Below are positions 26,110 to 36,297 of a stretch of DNA of 64,000 nt, piece by piece. The stretch is from assembly GCF_005435165.1 (NCBI RefSeq), contig NZ_SGUC01000007.1:52085-116084 (forward strand), read 5' to 3'. The notes under the pieces were generated by a model. It did no database searches. It was not told where the DNA came from and saw only the letters and a list, made by a program, of their open reading frames with translations. The stretch is from Halorubrum sp. GN11_10-6_MGM (lineage in GTDB: Archaea; Halobacteriota; Halobacteria; Halobacteriales; Haloferacaceae). Both the position numbers and the translations under genes were made by a program. How positions within the stretch are numbered: the first letter of the stretch is position 1; every line of letters starts with the position of its first letter.

Positions 26110-29100
26110 CTACTCGCCGCCCCACTTCTCGACGCGCTTCGGGCGGTCCGAGACCGCCATCACGTCGAGGTCGTCGCCCGCGTGGTCGAGGGCTTCGAGC
26201 GCCGCCTTCGCCGACGCGTGCGTCGAGAAGTAGGTGATCTCCTCCTCGACGGCGACCTCCAGCAGGTCGCGCTGGCGGGAGACGATGAGGTCGAGGTCGC
26301 CGCGCTGCGCCGCCTCGATCAGGTCCGTCGCCTCGCTCAGCTCGAAGTGTTCGGCGAACCCGTCGACGAGCGCCTCGCCAGCCTCGGTGTCCGGGTCCGG
26401 GAACTCCTCGGCCGAGAGGTCGACGACCGCGGTGCCGGACTCGGGGATCGGCTTCCCGGTCGAGTCCTGCGCCTTGTCGTACGCCTTGCCGAAGGAGGTC
26501 GCGGTGCCCATCACTTCGCCGGTCGACTTCATCTCCGGGCCGAGCCGCGGGTCCGAGCCCGGCAGGCGGTCGAACGGGAGGACGACCTCCTTCACGGAGC
26601 GGTGTTCGGGGACCTGCTCGTCGACGTCGAGGTCGGCGAGCGTCAGGTCGTCGGTCATCACCTTCGCCGCCAGCTTGGCGATCGGGACGCCCGTCGCCTT
26701 CGAGACGAAGGGGACGGTCCGCGAGGAGCGCGGGTTCGCCTCCAACACGTACACCTCGCTTTCGGCGTCGGGGTCGTTGACGCCCGTCACCGCGAGCTGG
26801 ACGTTGAGCAGGCCGACGGTGTCGAGCGCGCGGGCGATGTCCTCGGTCACCTCGCGGACCCGCGCCAGCGTCTCGTCGCCGAGCGAGCGCGGCGGGATCA
26901 TACACGCCGAGTCGCCGGAGTGGACCCCCGCGCTCTCGACGTGTTCCATCACGCCGCCGAGCAGCACGTCCTCTCCGTCCGCGACGGCGTCGACGTCCAG
27001 TTCGACCGCGTCGTCGAGGAACTGGTCGACGAGGATGGGCTTGTCGGGCGAGACGCGGACCGCCTCCTCGATGTACTCCTCCAGCTCCGCGTCGTCCTCG
27101 ACGACGCGCATCGCGCGCCCGCCGAGCACGTAGGAGGGGCGCACGAGGATCGGGTAGCCGATCTCGTGGGCGAGTTCCAGCGCCTCCGCCTCGCTCGTCG
27201 CGGTGCCGCCCTCGGGCTGTGCGACCCCCATCTCGTCCATCAGGACGTTGAAGCGGTCGCGGTCCTCCGCGAGGTCCATCGCCTCGACGCTCGTGCCCAG
27301 AATCTCGCAGTCGAGCCCGCGGCGGTCGATCTCCTCGGCGAGCGGCTCGCCCACGTTCACCGAGGTCTGCCCGCCGAACTGGACCATCACGCCGTCGGCG
27401 CCGGTCGTCTCGATCACGTCGGCGACCTCCTCGGCGGAGATCGGCTCGAAGAACAGCCCGTCCGAGGTGTCGTAGTCGGTCGACACCGTCTCGGGGTTGT
27501 TGTTGATCACGTGCGCGTCGATGCCCAGTTCGCGGAGCGCGCGCACCGCGTGGACCGCGCAGTAGTCGAACTCGACGCCCTGCCCGATCCGGATCGGGCC
27601 GCCCCCGACGACCACGACGCTCTCGACGTCGGGGTCGACGCGGACCTCGTTCGCGGCGCCCGCGGTGTCGGCCCCTTGGAGGAACTCGGGCAGCCGCGCG
27701 GAGTAGTAGTAGGGCGTAGACGCCTCGAACTCGCCCGCGCAGGTGTCGACCTGCTTGTAGGTGCGGTCCGGTACCGCGCTCTCGACCCGCCCCACCTCGG
27801 CGTCGACGCCGCCGGCGGCCGCGGTCGCCGCGATCTCCGCGTCGGTGCGCCCGACCATCGCGGCCTCGGTGAAGTCGCCCTCGGCGGCCGCGGCGGTGCC
27901 GTCGGCGATCTTCTCGAACCGCTCGACGTACCAGCGGTGGATGCCGGTGAGGTCGATCACGTCGTCGACCGAGTAGCCGCGGTCGAACGCCTCGAACATC
28001 GCGTACGGGCGGTCGGGGCTCGGGCGTTCGAGGTACTCCGATTCGAGCTCGTCGTCTCCAACCTCCTCGAAGTCGACGGCTGGGTCGTACTCCGAGGAGC
28101 GCAGCGCCTTCACCATGCTCTCCTCGAACGTCCGACCGATGGACATCGCCTCGCCGGTCGACTTCATCGCCGTGCCGAGCTCGAAGTCCACGTCGTCGAA
28201 CTTGTCGATCGGCCACCGCGGCACCTTCGTCACCACGTAGTCGATGGCGGGCTCGAAGGCGGCGGTCGTCTCGCCGGTGATCTCGTTTTCGATCTCGTGG
28301 AGCCGCTTGCCCAAGGCGACCTTCGCGGTGACGCGGGCGATCGGGTAGCCGGTCGCCTTCGAGGCGAGCGCCGAGGAGCGCGAGACGCGCGGGTTCACTT
28401 CCACCACGCGGTACTCGCCGCCCGGCGTGCCGTCGTCGTGCCACGCGAACTGGATGTTACAGCCGCCCTGGATACCCAGGTCCCGAATGACTTCGAGCGC
28501 GGCGTCGCGCATCTCCTGATGACCGTCGTCGGGGATCACCTGCGAGGGGGTGACGACCGTCGACTCGCCGGTGTGGATCCCCATCGGGTCGATGTTCTCC
28601 ATGTTACAGATGATGATACAGGAGTCGTCGGCGTCCCGCATCACCTCGTACTCCAGCTCGACCCAGCCGGCGATGGATTCCGTGATCAGCACCTCGCTGT
28701 TGCGCGAGAGGCGGAGCCCCTTGCGGACGCGCTCGACGAGCTCCTCGAACTCGTCGACGACGCCGGAGCCCGAGCCGCCGAGGGTGTAGGTCGTCCGCGC
28801 GATGACGGGGAGCCCGCCGACCGCGTCGACCGCGTCCTGAACGCGCTCGCGGAAGGCGTCCTCGTCGAAGTCGGTGACCGACTCGCCCTCGTCTAAGGAG
28901 ATGGTCGTCGACTTCGGCACCGGCTGGCCCAGCCCCTCCATGCGCTGGCGGAACAGGTCGCGGTCCTCCGTCGCGTAGATGGTGTCGAGCGGCGTCCCCA
29001 TCACCTCGACGTCGTGTTCCTCCAGAATCCCCTCCTCCGCCAGTTCGGCGGTGACGTTGAGGCCGGTCTGACCGCCGAGGCCCGCGATGACGCCGTCCGG

Positions 29101-29337
29101 CTCCTCGATGCGGATGACCTCCGCGATCGCCTCGGGCGTGATCGGCTCGATGTACACCCGGTCGGCCGTCTCCGGGTCGGTCATGATCGTCGCGGGGTTC
29201 GAGTTCACCAAGACGACGCGCGCCCCTTCCTCTTGGAGGGCGCGACACGCCTGCGCGCCGGAGTAGTCGAACTCGGCCGCCTGTCCGATCTGGATCGGTC
29301 CGCTGCCGATAAGGAGAATCGTCCGGTCCTCGCTCAT
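26110..29337 (-). CDS. carB: Carbamoyl-phosphate synthase large subunit
   Basis: 1075 residues, the family length. Two homologous halves each hold a biotin-carboxylase-like N-domain and ATP-grasp domain: SGPIQIGQAAEFDYSGAQA at residue 12 and GGPIRIGQGVEFDYCAVHA at about 578. Both have VNSNPATI/NNNPETVSTDYDTSD and ATP-grasp signatures (TYTLGGSGSG, SYVLGGRAMRV). A C-terminal MGS-like regulatory domain follows (about 945-1075). It makes carbamoyl phosphate from glutamine-derived ammonia, bicarbonate and two ATP for pyrimidines and arginine. The small subunit is not adjacent. TTTATTA about 27 bases before the ATG is its promoter. Confidence 0.97.
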   Translation of the reverse strand: MSEDRTILLIGSGPIQIGQAAEFDYSGAQACRALQEEGARVVLVNSNPATIMTDPETADRVYIEPITPEAIAEVIRIEEPDGVIAGLGGQTGLNVTAELAEEGILEEHDVEVMGTPLDTIYATEDRDLFRQRMEGLGQPVPKSTTISLDEGESVTDFDEDAFRERVQDAVDAVGGLPVIARTTYTLGGSGSGVVDEFEELVERVRKGLRLSRNSEVLITESIAGWVELEYEVMRDADDSCIIICNMENIDPMGIHTGESTVVTPSQVIPDDGHQEMRDAALEVIRDLGIQGGCNIQFAWHDDGTPGGEYRVVEVNPRVSRSSALASKATGYPIARVTAKVALGKRLHEIENEITGETTAAFEPAIDYVVTKVPRWPIDKFDDVDFELGTAMKSTGEAMSIGRTFEESMVKALRSSEYDPAVDFEEVGDDELESEYLERPSPDRPYAMFEAFDRGYSVDDVIDLTGIHRWYVERFEKIADGTAAAAEGDFTEAAMVGRTDAEIAATAAAGGVDAEVGRVESAVPDRTYKQVDTCAGEFEASTPYYYSARLPEFLQGADTAGAANEVRVDPDVESVVVVGGGPIRIGQGVEFDYCAVHAVRALRELGIDAHVINNNPETVSTDYDTSDGLFFEPISAEEVADVIETTGADGVMVQFGGQTSVNVGEPLAEEIDRRGLDCEILGTSVEAMDLAEDRDRFNVLMDEMGVAQPEGGTATSEAEALELAHEIGYPILVRPSYVLGGRAMRVVEDDAELEEYIEEAVRVSPDKPILVDQFLDDAVELDVDAVADGEDVLLGGVMEHVESAGVHSGDSACMIPPRSLGDETLARVREVTEDIARALDTVGLLNVQLAVTGVNDPDAESEVYVLEANPRSSRTVPFVSKATGVPIAKLAAKVMTDDLTLADLDVDEQVPEHRSVKEVVLPFDRLPGSDPRLGPEMKSTGEVMGTATSFGKAYDKAQDSTGKPIPESGTAVVDLSAEEFPDPDTEAGEALVDGFAEHFELSEATDLIEAAQRGDLDLIVSRQRDLLEVAVEEEITYFSTHASAKAALEALDHAGDDLDVMAVSDRPKRVEKWGGE

Positions 29338-29361
29338 TACGCGGACGGAATACGCTCATCG

Positions 29362-29368
29362 TAATAAA
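29362..29368 (-). promoter_or_regulatory. TATA box of carB
   Basis: On the minus strand TTTATTA lies about 27 bases before the carB start codon, giving a leaderless transcript. The gap 29338-29581 is otherwise empty except for AT-rich bases around 29390-29415. Confidence 0.5.
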
Positions 29369-29581
29369 GTCGGCGGTAGAGTACGAATCTCGCAGTGATT
29401 TTACGATTTTCGCAAGTGAACTCGTACCATGGTCGTCGGTGTGATCCCACACAATATCTGGCGCCTTTCACCGTGACCGCGGTTCTCGAACTGCGGTTCG
29501 GCCGACGTGTCGGCGCTGAATCGAGCGGGCGAGCCGTCCACCACAAGGGATTTGTCGGCCGTGGAAAAACCCGAGTCGAAC

Positions 29582-30598
29582 ATGCCCTGTTCCCGCCGCC
29601 GTGCCCTCCGACTGCTCGGCGCAGCCGCCGCGACCACCGCGACGACCGCGACCGCCGGATGCGTCCGGTCCGACACCGGCGCCTACGCGCTCATCGCCGA
29701 CGAACTGGACCTCTCGTCGATCGGTCGCCCCTACCTGCGACCCGATCCCGCGGCCGTCGACGCCGCGACCCGCGTCGACTTCGCGACCGAGCGGAAGGAA
29801 GCGCACCTCGCGGAGCTGTTCGAAACCGGGAGCGTCACCGTCGAACAGTGGCCGCTCGTCGGCCGCACCGCGTGGGGCACCGGAACGCGGCCGCGCCCGA
29901 CGTTTCTCCGCCGCGACGGGAGCTTCTACGAGGTCCGCGTCGCCGACGAGCGGGTCCTCGAACGAGATCGGTGGCATTTCGCGGTCGAACGCGTCGACGA
30001 GGCGCCCCCCGACGACGCGGCGGTGGCGCGGCCGCCGTTCGATCTCTCGGATCAGGACGAACGCGTGCTCGACGCGGCGCTCGACGCGGTGTACGCGGGC
30101 AACGACGGCTTCCTCGGCGACCCCGAGTTCGACGAGCTCCAGACGGTCCAGTTCCACCGCGGGCTCGACGCGGCGGCCAGCGCGCTCGTCCCCGCACCGT
30201 CGTTCGCGTTCGTCGAGTACGAGGGCGAGCACTTCCGGACGGTCGCGGAGCGGCGGACCGTCGAGGTCCCGGAGTGGACGTACGCGATCGCCGAGGTCGC
30301 CGACTCGCGGGCCGAGTTCTCCGCGTACGCGCGCGACGCGATCGTCGAGCGCGACCTCGACGCGGCGGGGCTCTCGGCGTCCGCCCGGAGGGTCCTCGAC
30401 GACGCGATCGCCGAGGAACCGCGCCGGTACGAGGAGGGCGCGCCGCCGTCGGAGCGGCTCGACGAGGCCCTCGGCGCGCTCGGCATCGCGGGCGACCTCG
30501 AACCGATCGACGCCAACGACGACCGGGTAGCCTTCCGGAACGTCGTCGTCGAGTACCGAGACGGCGGCTATCGGTTCGATCTGGTCGTCACGCCGTAG
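29582..30598 (+). CDS. Hypothetical Tat-exported lipoprotein
   Basis: 338 residues from the ATG at 29582. It has SRRRALRLLG (twin arginine) and a lipobox ending TAGC at about residue 27, so it is exported folded and lipid-anchored. The mature part is acidic and repeats a unit of about 100 residues twice: DLSDQDERVLDAALDAVYAG (about 155-174) and DLDAAGLSASARRVLDDAI (about 259-277), each followed by an FxxVxYxGxxF-like strand segment. I do not recognise the family. Divergent from carB. Confidence 0.7.
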   Translation: MPCSRRRALRLLGAAAATTATTATAGCVRSDTGAYALIADELDLSSIGRPYLRPDPAAVDAATRVDFATERKEAHLAELFETGSVTVEQWPLVGRTAWGTGTRPRPTFLRRDGSFYEVRVADERVLERDRWHFAVERVDEAPPDDAAVARPPFDLSDQDERVLDAALDAVYAGNDGFLGDPEFDELQTVQFHRGLDAAASALVPAPSFAFVEYEGEHFRTVAERRTVEVPEWTYAIAEVADSRAEFSAYARDAIVERDLDAAGLSASARRVLDDAIAEEPRRYEEGAPPSERLDEALGALGIAGDLEPIDANDDRVAFRNVVVEYRDGGYRFDLVVTP

Positions 30599-30667
30599 AA
30601 CGCTCGCAAGCTGTCGCCGACGGTCAACGGCGCACCGACTCCGCGGCGCAGACGGGCGCTTCGGTGT

Positions 30668-30736
30668 CCGGAACCGACTCAGGTCTCGAGCCGGAACCGA
30701 CTCAGGTCTCGAGCCGGAACCGACTCAGGTCTCGAG
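30668..30736. repeat. Three perfect 23-bp tandem repeats spanning the end of the small HTH gene
   Basis: CCGGAACCGACTCAGGTCTC-GAG occurs three times head to tail at 30668-30690, 30691-30713 and 30714-30736. The innermost copy contains the stop codon of the minus-strand gene at 30725; the others lie in its 3' flank and carry copies of the same stop. Confidence 0.9.
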
Positions 30737-30949
30737 CCGGTACCGGTACGGCTGTCCCGCGATGACCTCGACCTCGCCGCGCTCGGCCCGGCGGCCCAGC
30801 ACGGTGGCGACGCGGTGCGGGCTGTCGATCTCTTCGCAGCCGTCGCACTCCTCGACGAGCGCGAGGATCTCCCGCGCCGTCAGCGGCTCGTCGGCCTCGG
30901 CGAGCACGCCGCGGATCCGGTCGTACCGGTCGTATTCACCGGCGCTCAT
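30725..30949 (-). CDS. Small winged-helix protein (74 residues)
   Basis: 74 residues with a compact winged helix: YDRIRGVLAEADEPLTAREIL, then SPHRVATVLGRRAERGEVEV and the wing QPYRYRLE. A CDGC pair near residue 35 may bind metal or be structural. Probably a DNA-binding protein or subunit. A CCCTATATG element about 27 bases before the ATG is a good TATA box. The 3' end of this gene has been duplicated in tandem in its flank. Confidence 0.75.
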   Translation of the reverse strand: MSAGEYDRYDRIRGVLAEADEPLTAREILALVEECDGCEEIDSPHRVATVLGRRAERGEVEVIAGQPYRYRLET

Positions 30950-31088
30950 ACGTCTTACGTACGGTCTCCGAACATATAGGGTTCAGTGAGACAGAAGTCG
31001 GACAATCGTCTGACACGAGGCGTGGCACGGCCGTTCTCCGGTGTTTGGACGGTTCCGAGACGCGACCGCGACGGGGACCGCGGCCCGT

Positions 31089-31622
31089 TCAGGCGTACGG
31101 GTCCTCGGCTTCGAGGTCGCGCTCGGCGCGGTACTGCTCGACGAACTCGCTCACGTCGAACGCGACCATCTCCTCTTCGAACGCCGACAGCGCCTCGTCG
31201 TCGTCGGCGTGGCTCACGGCGTGTTCCATCAGTTCGACGACGAGCTCGACGACGATCTCGTGGAGCCGTCGGGAGTCGAACTCGGTCACCCACACCATCG
31301 CGTACCCGACGTCGGCGTTCTCGCTGGCGTCGTGCGAGACGACCGCCTCCGGGAACTCCTCTAACACGACGCCGAGCAGGTGCGGCGTGTCGAACTCCGG
31401 CATCTCCTCGCTGGTCGTGTCGATCGCCTCGCGGAGGACCTCGACGAGGAAGTCCGGGAGGAACCGCTCCGGGGGGTGGACGTCCATCACGACCGCGTGA
31501 GCCTCGCCGCAGGCGCACTCGTACTCGCGCATCCCGAGGTCCAGATCGCCGACGCCGATCGTCTCCCCGCAGGGTAGCTCCAGCGCGTTCTCGTCGCCGC
31601 CGGGGACGCGGGGCTGAGACAT
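31089..31622 (-). CDS. Haloarchaeal conserved protein, DUF5815-type
   Basis: 177 acidic residues. LPCGETIGVGDL near residue 16, CACGEAHAVV and DVHPPERFLPDFLVEVLRE suggest a small zinc-binding head and a helical body rich in Glu, Val and His; EIVVELVVELMEHAVSHADDDE forms a long acidic helix. This matches what I recall of DUF5815, a protein found only in haloarchaea with no known function. CTTTTAACC about 28 bases before the ATG serves as promoter. Confidence 0.7.
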   Translation of the reverse strand: MSQPRVPGGDENALELPCGETIGVGDLDLGMREYECACGEAHAVVMDVHPPERFLPDFLVEVLREAIDTTSEEMPEFDTPHLLGVVLEEFPEAVVSHDASENADVGYAMVWVTEFDSRRLHEIVVELVVELMEHAVSHADDDEALSAFEEEMVAFDVSEFVEQYRAERDLEAEDPYA

Positions 31623-31696
31623 ACCGGCGATTGGTCGCTGTCGAGGTTAAAAGGAGCGGAACGGGTCGGTCGAGGGTTCGGGAACGGCGAGGTTCG

Positions 31697-31930
31697 CTAC
31701 TCGAAGTCCTCGTAGCCGCTTTCGCCGTCCTCGGCTTCGGCCGCGCTCTCGCCGTCGTCGTGTTCGGCGCCGCTCCCGCCGTACGTTTCTACCTCCGCTT
31801 CGACCTCGATCTCGATCCCGTTCGCCTCGTACGTCGCTTCGAGGACCTCGGCGTCCTCGCGTTCGACCTCCAGTTCGTCGCGGTCGACCTCTACCTCGAC
31901 TTCCACGTCGACGGTCACGTCGTCGGACAT
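31697..31930 (-). CDS. Short very acidic protein
   Basis: 77 residues from the ATG at 31930: MSDDVTVDVEVEVEVDRDEL, then EVLEATYEANGIEIEVEAEVETYGG (given in part), and an Asp/Glu/Ser tail. The alternating Val and acidic residues suggest beta strands. It could bind metals or act as an acidic partner; no family recognised. It sits 70 bases after the cdc48 gene on the same strand. Confidence 0.6.
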   Translation of the reverse strand: MSDDVTVDVEVEVEVDRDELEVEREDAEVLEATYEANGIEIEVEAEVETYGGSGAEHDDGESAAEAEDGESGYEDFE

Positions 31931-32002
31931 GCCTCCGGCTACGCGTGCGACGCCCAAAACGTCCCCGCAAGAGAAGCCGCCGACAGCCGACCGCCGACCG
32001 CG

Positions 32003-34225
32003 TTATTGGAACCCGATCCGGCCGCCGGTGTCGCGGAGCGACTCGCCGCCGCCGCCCTTGAACTGCTCTCTGACGTCCTCGTAGTACGCGAGGATGTCGT
32101 CGTTTATCGTCGGGCGCACCGACTCCATCGCGCGCCGGAAGTGTTTCATCTCCACCTCCTCGGCGTCGTCGTCGTCGCGCAGCGCCTCGATGGCGGCCTC
32201 GCGGGCGATCCCCTCCAGGTCGGAGCCGACGTAGCCGTCGGTGATCTCGGCGACCTCGCGCAGGCTCACGTCGGGCGCGAGCGGCGTGTCCCGGGTGTGG
32301 ATGTCGAGGATCTGCTCTCGGCCGCCCTGGTCCGGCTGGCCGATCATCACGAGGCGGTCGAACCGCCCGGAGCGGAGCAGCGCGGGGTCGATCATGTCCG
32401 GCCGGTTGGTGGCGCCGATCACCATCACGTCGCCCATATCTTCGAGGCCGTCGAGCTCCGTCAACAGCTGGTTGACGACGCGCTCGGAGACGTTGTTCCC
32501 CATCTCCTGCCCGCGCGAGGGCGCGAGGCTGTCGAGCTCGTCGAAGAAGATGATCGTCGGGCTCACCTGCCGGGCCTTCCGGAAGGTCTGCCGGATCGCC
32601 TTCTCCGACTCGCCGACCCACTTCGAGAGCAGCTGCGGCCCGCGGACCGAGATGAAGTTCGCGTTCGTCTCGTTGGCGACCGCCTTCGCCATCAGCGTCT
32701 TCCCGGTGCCGGGCGGACCGTACAGCAGGACGCCCTTCGGGGCGTCGACGCCCATCCGGTCGAACTTCTCCGGCGAGGTGAGCGGCCACTCGACGGACTC
32801 TTGCACCTGCTGTTTGGCGTCTTCGAGCCCGCCGACGTTGTCCCACGATATCTTCGGGAGCTCGACGAGCACCTCCCGCATCGCCGACGGCTCTACCTCG
32901 TTCAAGGCGCCCGAGAAGTCGTCGCGCTTGACGATCATCCGGTCGATGAGGCTCGGCGGCACCTCCTCCTCGTCGAGATCGATCTCGGGGAGGTAGCGGC
33001 GCAGCGCCTTCATCGCGGCCTCCTTGGTGAGGCTCTCGATGTCGGCACCGACGAACCCGTGCGTCTCGTCGGCGAGGTGATCGAGGCTCACGTCGTCCGA
33101 CAGCGGCATGCCGCGGGTGTGGATCTGGAGAATCTCCTTGCGGCCGACCTCGTCGGGGACACCGATCTCGATCTCGCGGTCGAACCGCCCGGGGCGGCGG
33201 AGCGCGGGGTCGACGCTGTCGACGCGGTTCGTCGCGCCGATGACTATCACCTGCCCGCGCGTCTCTAACCCGTCCATCATCGTCAGCAGCTGGGCGACGA
33301 CGCGGCGCTCGACCTCGCCGGTCACGTCCTCGCGCTTGGGCGCGATCGAGTCGAGCTCGTCGATGAAGATGATCGAGGGCGACTCCTCTTTCGCGTCCTC
33401 GAAGATCTCCCTGAGCTGCTGTTCGGACTCGCCGTAGTACTTCGAGATGATCTCGGGGCCGGCGATCGAGAAGAACGACGCCGACGTCTCGTTGGCGACC
33501 GCCTTCGCGAGCAGCGTCTTCCCGGTGCCCGGCGGACCGTGGAGCAGGACGCCCTGCGGCGGCTCGATGCCGAGCTTCGAGAAGATCTGCGGGTGTTTCA
33601 TCGGCAGCTCCACCATCTCGCGGACGCGCTGGATCTCCGACTGGAGCCCGCCGATGTCCTCGTAGGTGATTCCGCCGCCGGTCTTCTCGAACCCGGAGAT
33701 CGGCTCCTCGCGGAGTTCGACCTCCGTGTCCTCGGTGATGAGACAGACGCCGTCGGGCTCCGTCTCCACCGCAATCAGCGGGATGGCCTGTCCGGGCGAG
33801 CGCATGAACGGGTGGTTCGTCGAGGACATCACCGGGACGATGTCGCGCTCGACGACCGGGCGCTTGAGGATCTGACGTTTCACCATGCCGGCGGCGTCGG
33901 AGCCGAACTGGACCGACGCCTCCTCGGGCGGGGCCAAGACGAGCTTGTCGGCCTTCTCGGCCTCCGCCTTCCGGATCGTGACGCGCTCGCCGATGCCGAC
34001 GTCCGCGTTCTGCCGGGTGAAGCCGTCGACGCGGACGGTGTCGGTGTTCCAGTCCTGGCGGTCCGCGCGCCAGACCTTCGCGGCGGTGGTCTCCGCGCCC
34101 TCTATCTCGATGATGTCGCCGGGCGAGAGTTTCAGGTGCAACAGCGTGTCGGGGTCGAGTCGGGCGATGCCGCGCCCCGAGTCGTTCGGGTACGCCTTCG
34201 CCACTTCGAGTTGGACTTCGTTCAT
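32003..34225 (-). CDS. AAA+ ATPase Cdc48/VCP (p97-like)
   Basis: 740 residues from the ATG at 34225. The N-domain (1-190) has the double-psi barrel [21 protein letters not shown]1 has Walker [21 protein letters not shown] at about 228 and D2 has [20 protein letters not shown] at about 500. Both have the DELDS Walker B and arginine fingers ([25 protein letters not shown]). It uses ATP to unfold or extract proteins for the proteasome. The GGxx pore loop [12 protein letters not shown] in D1 and [12 protein letters not shown] in D2 are also present. A TATATAATGA box lies further upstream. The C-terminal end is GGRIGFQ. Confidence 0.97.
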   Translation of the reverse strand: MNEVQLEVAKAYPNDSGRGIARLDPDTLLHLKLSPGDIIEIEGAETTAAKVWRADRQDWNTDTVRVDGFTRQNADVGIGERVTIRKAEAEKADKLVLAPPEEASVQFGSDAAGMVKRQILKRPVVERDIVPVMSSTNHPFMRSPGQAIPLIAVETEPDGVCLITEDTEVELREEPISGFEKTGGGITYEDIGGLQSEIQRVREMVELPMKHPQIFSKLGIEPPQGVLLHGPPGTGKTLLAKAVANETSASFFSIAGPEIISKYYGESEQQLREIFEDAKEESPSIIFIDELDSIAPKREDVTGEVERRVVAQLLTMMDGLETRGQVIVIGATNRVDSVDPALRRPGRFDREIEIGVPDEVGRKEILQIHTRGMPLSDDVSLDHLADETHGFVGADIESLTKEAAMKALRRYLPEIDLDEEEVPPSLIDRMIVKRDDFSGALNEVEPSAMREVLVELPKISWDNVGGLEDAKQQVQESVEWPLTSPEKFDRMGVDAPKGVLLYGPPGTGKTLMAKAVANETNANFISVRGPQLLSKWVGESEKAIRQTFRKARQVSPTIIFFDELDSLAPSRGQEMGNNVSERVVNQLLTELDGLEDMGDVMVIGATNRPDMIDPALLRSGRFDRLVMIGQPDQGGREQILDIHTRDTPLAPDVSLREVAEITDGYVGSDLEGIAREAAIEALRDDDDAEEVEMKHFRRAMESVRPTINDDILAYYEDVREQFKGGGGESLRDTGGRIGFQ

Positions 34226-34334
34226 GGTTCCTCGCGGGGGATGGTCGTATCTGGAGCCGGTCCGGGAATAAGCCTGTTGCCCGTCTCCGGGCCGTCGATT
34301 CCGTGCGACCGACCGACGGACGCGTCGGGCTGTG

Positions 34335-34344
34335 TCATTATATA
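34335..34344 (-). promoter_or_regulatory. TATA box upstream of cdc48
   Basis: TATATAATGA on the minus strand, about 110 bases before the cdc48 ATG, would give a leader of about 85 bases. A second weaker CTTATTC sits nearer, about 42 bases before the ATG. Confidence 0.4.
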
Positions 34345-34454
34345 GCACGGTACGGAGTCCGCTCTTAAAACCTCGTCGTAAGCGTGCGTTTTCGCCGTGG
34401 AACCGCGGCCGGTCGCACCCGCCGTTTTTTGCCCGTTCGCGGCGACGTCCCAAC

Positions 34455-34646
34455 GTGTTCGACTCGCTCTCCGCTCCGATGCGGTCGCTCCGCTCGCGGC
34501 TCGCCTTCCTCGTCGCCGGCGCGCTCGTCGGCGCCGTGTTGTACGCCCTCGACGTCGGGCCCCTCGTCGCCGTGCCGCTCGCGGTGCTCGGACTGTTGGT
34601 CGTCGGCGAGCTGTACCTGTTCGCGACCGGCGGGGACCGTTCATAA
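34455..34646 (+). CDS. Small two-helix membrane protein
   Basis: 63 residues from a GTG at 34455: a short amphipathic start, [20 protein letters not shown] (helix 1, about 10-30) and [20 protein letters not shown] (helix 2, 36-56). Function unknown; the gene is divergent from cdc48 and precedes larC. An ATG nine codons later gives a shorter form. Confidence 0.6.
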   Translation: MFDSLSAPMRSLRSRLAFLVAGALVGAVLYALDVGPLVAVPLAVLGLLVVGELYLFATGGDRS

Positions 34647-34741
34647 CCGAGACGCGGTCGCCGTCGCTCCCCGCGGGTTCGCGAGCCGGTACGAGCCCGA
34701 AACGGCTCGCCCCTCGCGGACTTCGCCGACGCTGAATCCGG

Positions 34742-34750
34742 GAGTATTTG
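34742..34750 (+). promoter_or_regulatory. TATA box of larC
   Basis: GAGTATTTGT lies about 27 bases before the larC ATG at 34775. Confidence 0.45.
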
Positions 34751-34774
34751 TCCGCCAGTCGCCTCGGGAGTATC

Positions 34775-36253
34775 ATGCGAACGCTCGTCTTCGACGGTCG
34801 GACCGGGGCCGCCGGCGACATGATCTGTGCCGCCCTGATCGCGGCCGGCGCCGACCCGGACGTTCTGGCCCCCGTGAGCGACGCCCTCCCGATCCGGTAC
34901 GAGGTCGGCCAAACCGACAAAAACGGGATCCGCGCGACGAGCGTCGACGTCCTCGTCGACGACGGAGCGGGGGAGACCGATGCGGACCACGACCACGATC
35001 ACGGTCACGACCACGGTCACGGTCACGACCACGATCACGGCCACGGTCACGATCACGACCACGATCACGGCCACGGTCACGGTCACGACCACGATCACGG
35101 CCACGGTCACGATCACGATCACAGCCACGATCACGATCACAGCCACGATCACGATCACAGCCACTACCACGAGACGGCTGCCTCTCCAGACGCCACCCAC
35201 GCCGAAGGCGCCGGCGTCCACCGGAGCTACCGCGAGGTGGTCGACCTCGTCGAGTCGATGGATCTCCCCGCGGCGGTCGAGTCGACCGCGCTCGACGCCT
35301 TCGAGCTGCTCGGTCGCGCCGAGGCGTCGGTCCACGGCACCGACCTCGACGACACCCACTTCCACGAGGTGGGCGCGGACGACGCGATCGCTGACGTGGT
35401 CGGCGCGGCGCTGTTGCTCGACGACCTCGACCCCGAGCGCGTGGTGACGACGCCCGTCGCCACGGGCGGCGGCACGGTCGAGATGAGCCACGGGACGTAC
35501 CCGATTCCGGCCCCCGCGACGACCGAGGTTGCGACCCGCGCCGACTTCTGGATCGTCGGCGGGCCGATCGACCGCGAACTGCTCACGCCGACGGGCGCCG
35601 CGATCCTCGGCGCGGTTGCCGACGGGGTCGACGCGGTCCCGGATCTGGCGGTCGAGCGCGCGGGCTACGGCGCCGGCGACGCCGACTTCGAGCGCCATCC
35701 GAACGTCCTCCGCGTGCTCGTCGGCGACGGGGGGCGGGCCGAGAGCGAGGCCGGCCGGGAGCGGAGCTCGGGCGGCGGGCTCGCTCGCGACGACATCGCC
35801 GTCCTCGAAACGAACCTCGACGACGCTCCCCCGGAGGTGCTCGGCGGGCTTCAGGAGACGCTCACGCGCGCCGGTGCGCGCGACGTGACGATCGTCCCGA
35901 CGACGATGAAGAAGTCCCGCCCCGGCCACCTCGTGACGGTGATCTGTAAGCCCGAGGACGCGGAGGCGGTCGCCGAGCGGCTCGCCCGCGAGACCGGGAC
36001 GCTCGGGGTGCGCCAGTCGGGCGCGACCCACCGCTGGGTCGCGGAGCGCGAGTTCGAGACGGCGACGCTCCGGATCGACGGCGCGGACCGCGAGGTGGCC
36101 GTGAAGGTCGCCTCGACCACGGACGGCGAGGTGTACGACGTCAGCGGGGAGTACGACGACGCGGCCGCGGTCGCCGCGGCGACGGACCTCCCGATTCGGG
36201 AGGTGCTCCGGCGCGCCGAGGCCGACGTGCGGGAACGGCTCGGAGACGAGTAG
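34775..36253 (+). CDS. larC: LarC-type nickel insertion protein (nickel-pincer nucleotide biosynthesis)
   Basis: 492 residues from the ATG at 34775. [20 protein letters not shown] at the start, [22 protein letters not shown] and the [15 protein letters not shown] and [13 protein letters not shown] segments identify LarC (DUF111), which inserts nickel into the pincer cofactor of lactate racemase and related enzymes. The domain is interrupted at residues 72-132 by 31 His alternating with Asp, Gly and Ser. Neither larB nor larE is visible in the window. A TATA-like element is 27 bases upstream. Confidence 0.9.
   Translation: MRTLVFDGRTGAAGDMICAALIAAGADPDVLAPVSDALPIRYEVGQTDKNGIRATSVDVLVDDGAGETDADHDHDHGHDHGHGHDHDHGHGHDHDHDHGHGHGHDHDHGHGHDHDHSHDHDHSHDHDHSHYHETAASPDATHAEGAGVHRSYREVVDLVESMDLPAAVESTALDAFELLGRAEASVHGTDLDDTHFHEVGADDAIADVVGAALLLDDLDPERVVTTPVATGGGTVEMSHGTYPIPAPATTEVATRADFWIVGGPIDRELLTPTGAAILGAVADGVDAVPDLAVERAGYGAGDADFERHPNVLRVLVGDGGRAESEAGRERSSGGGLARDDIAVLETNLDDAPPEVLGGLQETLTRAGARDVTIVPTTMKKSRPGHLVTVICKPEDAEAVAERLARETGTLGVRQSGATHRWVAEREFETATLRIDGADREVAVKVASTTDGEVYDVSGEYDDAAAVAAATDLPIREVLRRAEADVRERLGDE
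34985..35170 (+). repeat. His/Asp/Gly codon tandem array inside larC
   Basis: About 186 bases of CAC codons alternating with GAC, GAT, GGT, GGC and AGC encode an (H-X) tract. Groups such as CACGGTCACGATCAC recur, consistent with slippage expansion. All copies stay in frame. Confidence 0.85.
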
Positions 36254-36297
36254 GCGGGAAGACAGTCGTCGGGGTCGACCGCTCCCTGCCCGCCCCG

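Noticed and set aside
26182..28896. Long open frame antisense to carB
   Set aside because: A shadow of the GC-rich codon pattern; the carB frame matches the family along its whole length.
30668..30736. CRISPR array
   Set aside because: The 23-bp units are directly adjacent without spacers, so this is a tandem repeat; no cas genes are present.
34980..35447. Alternative plus frame with Thr/Ile repeats in larC
   Set aside because: Frame shadow of the His codon array.
34226..36031. Upstream extension of the cdc48 frame over 600 residues
   Set aside because: It overlaps larC on the other strand and turns the His tract into Val/Ile repeats; the true N-domain starts at the ATG at 34225.
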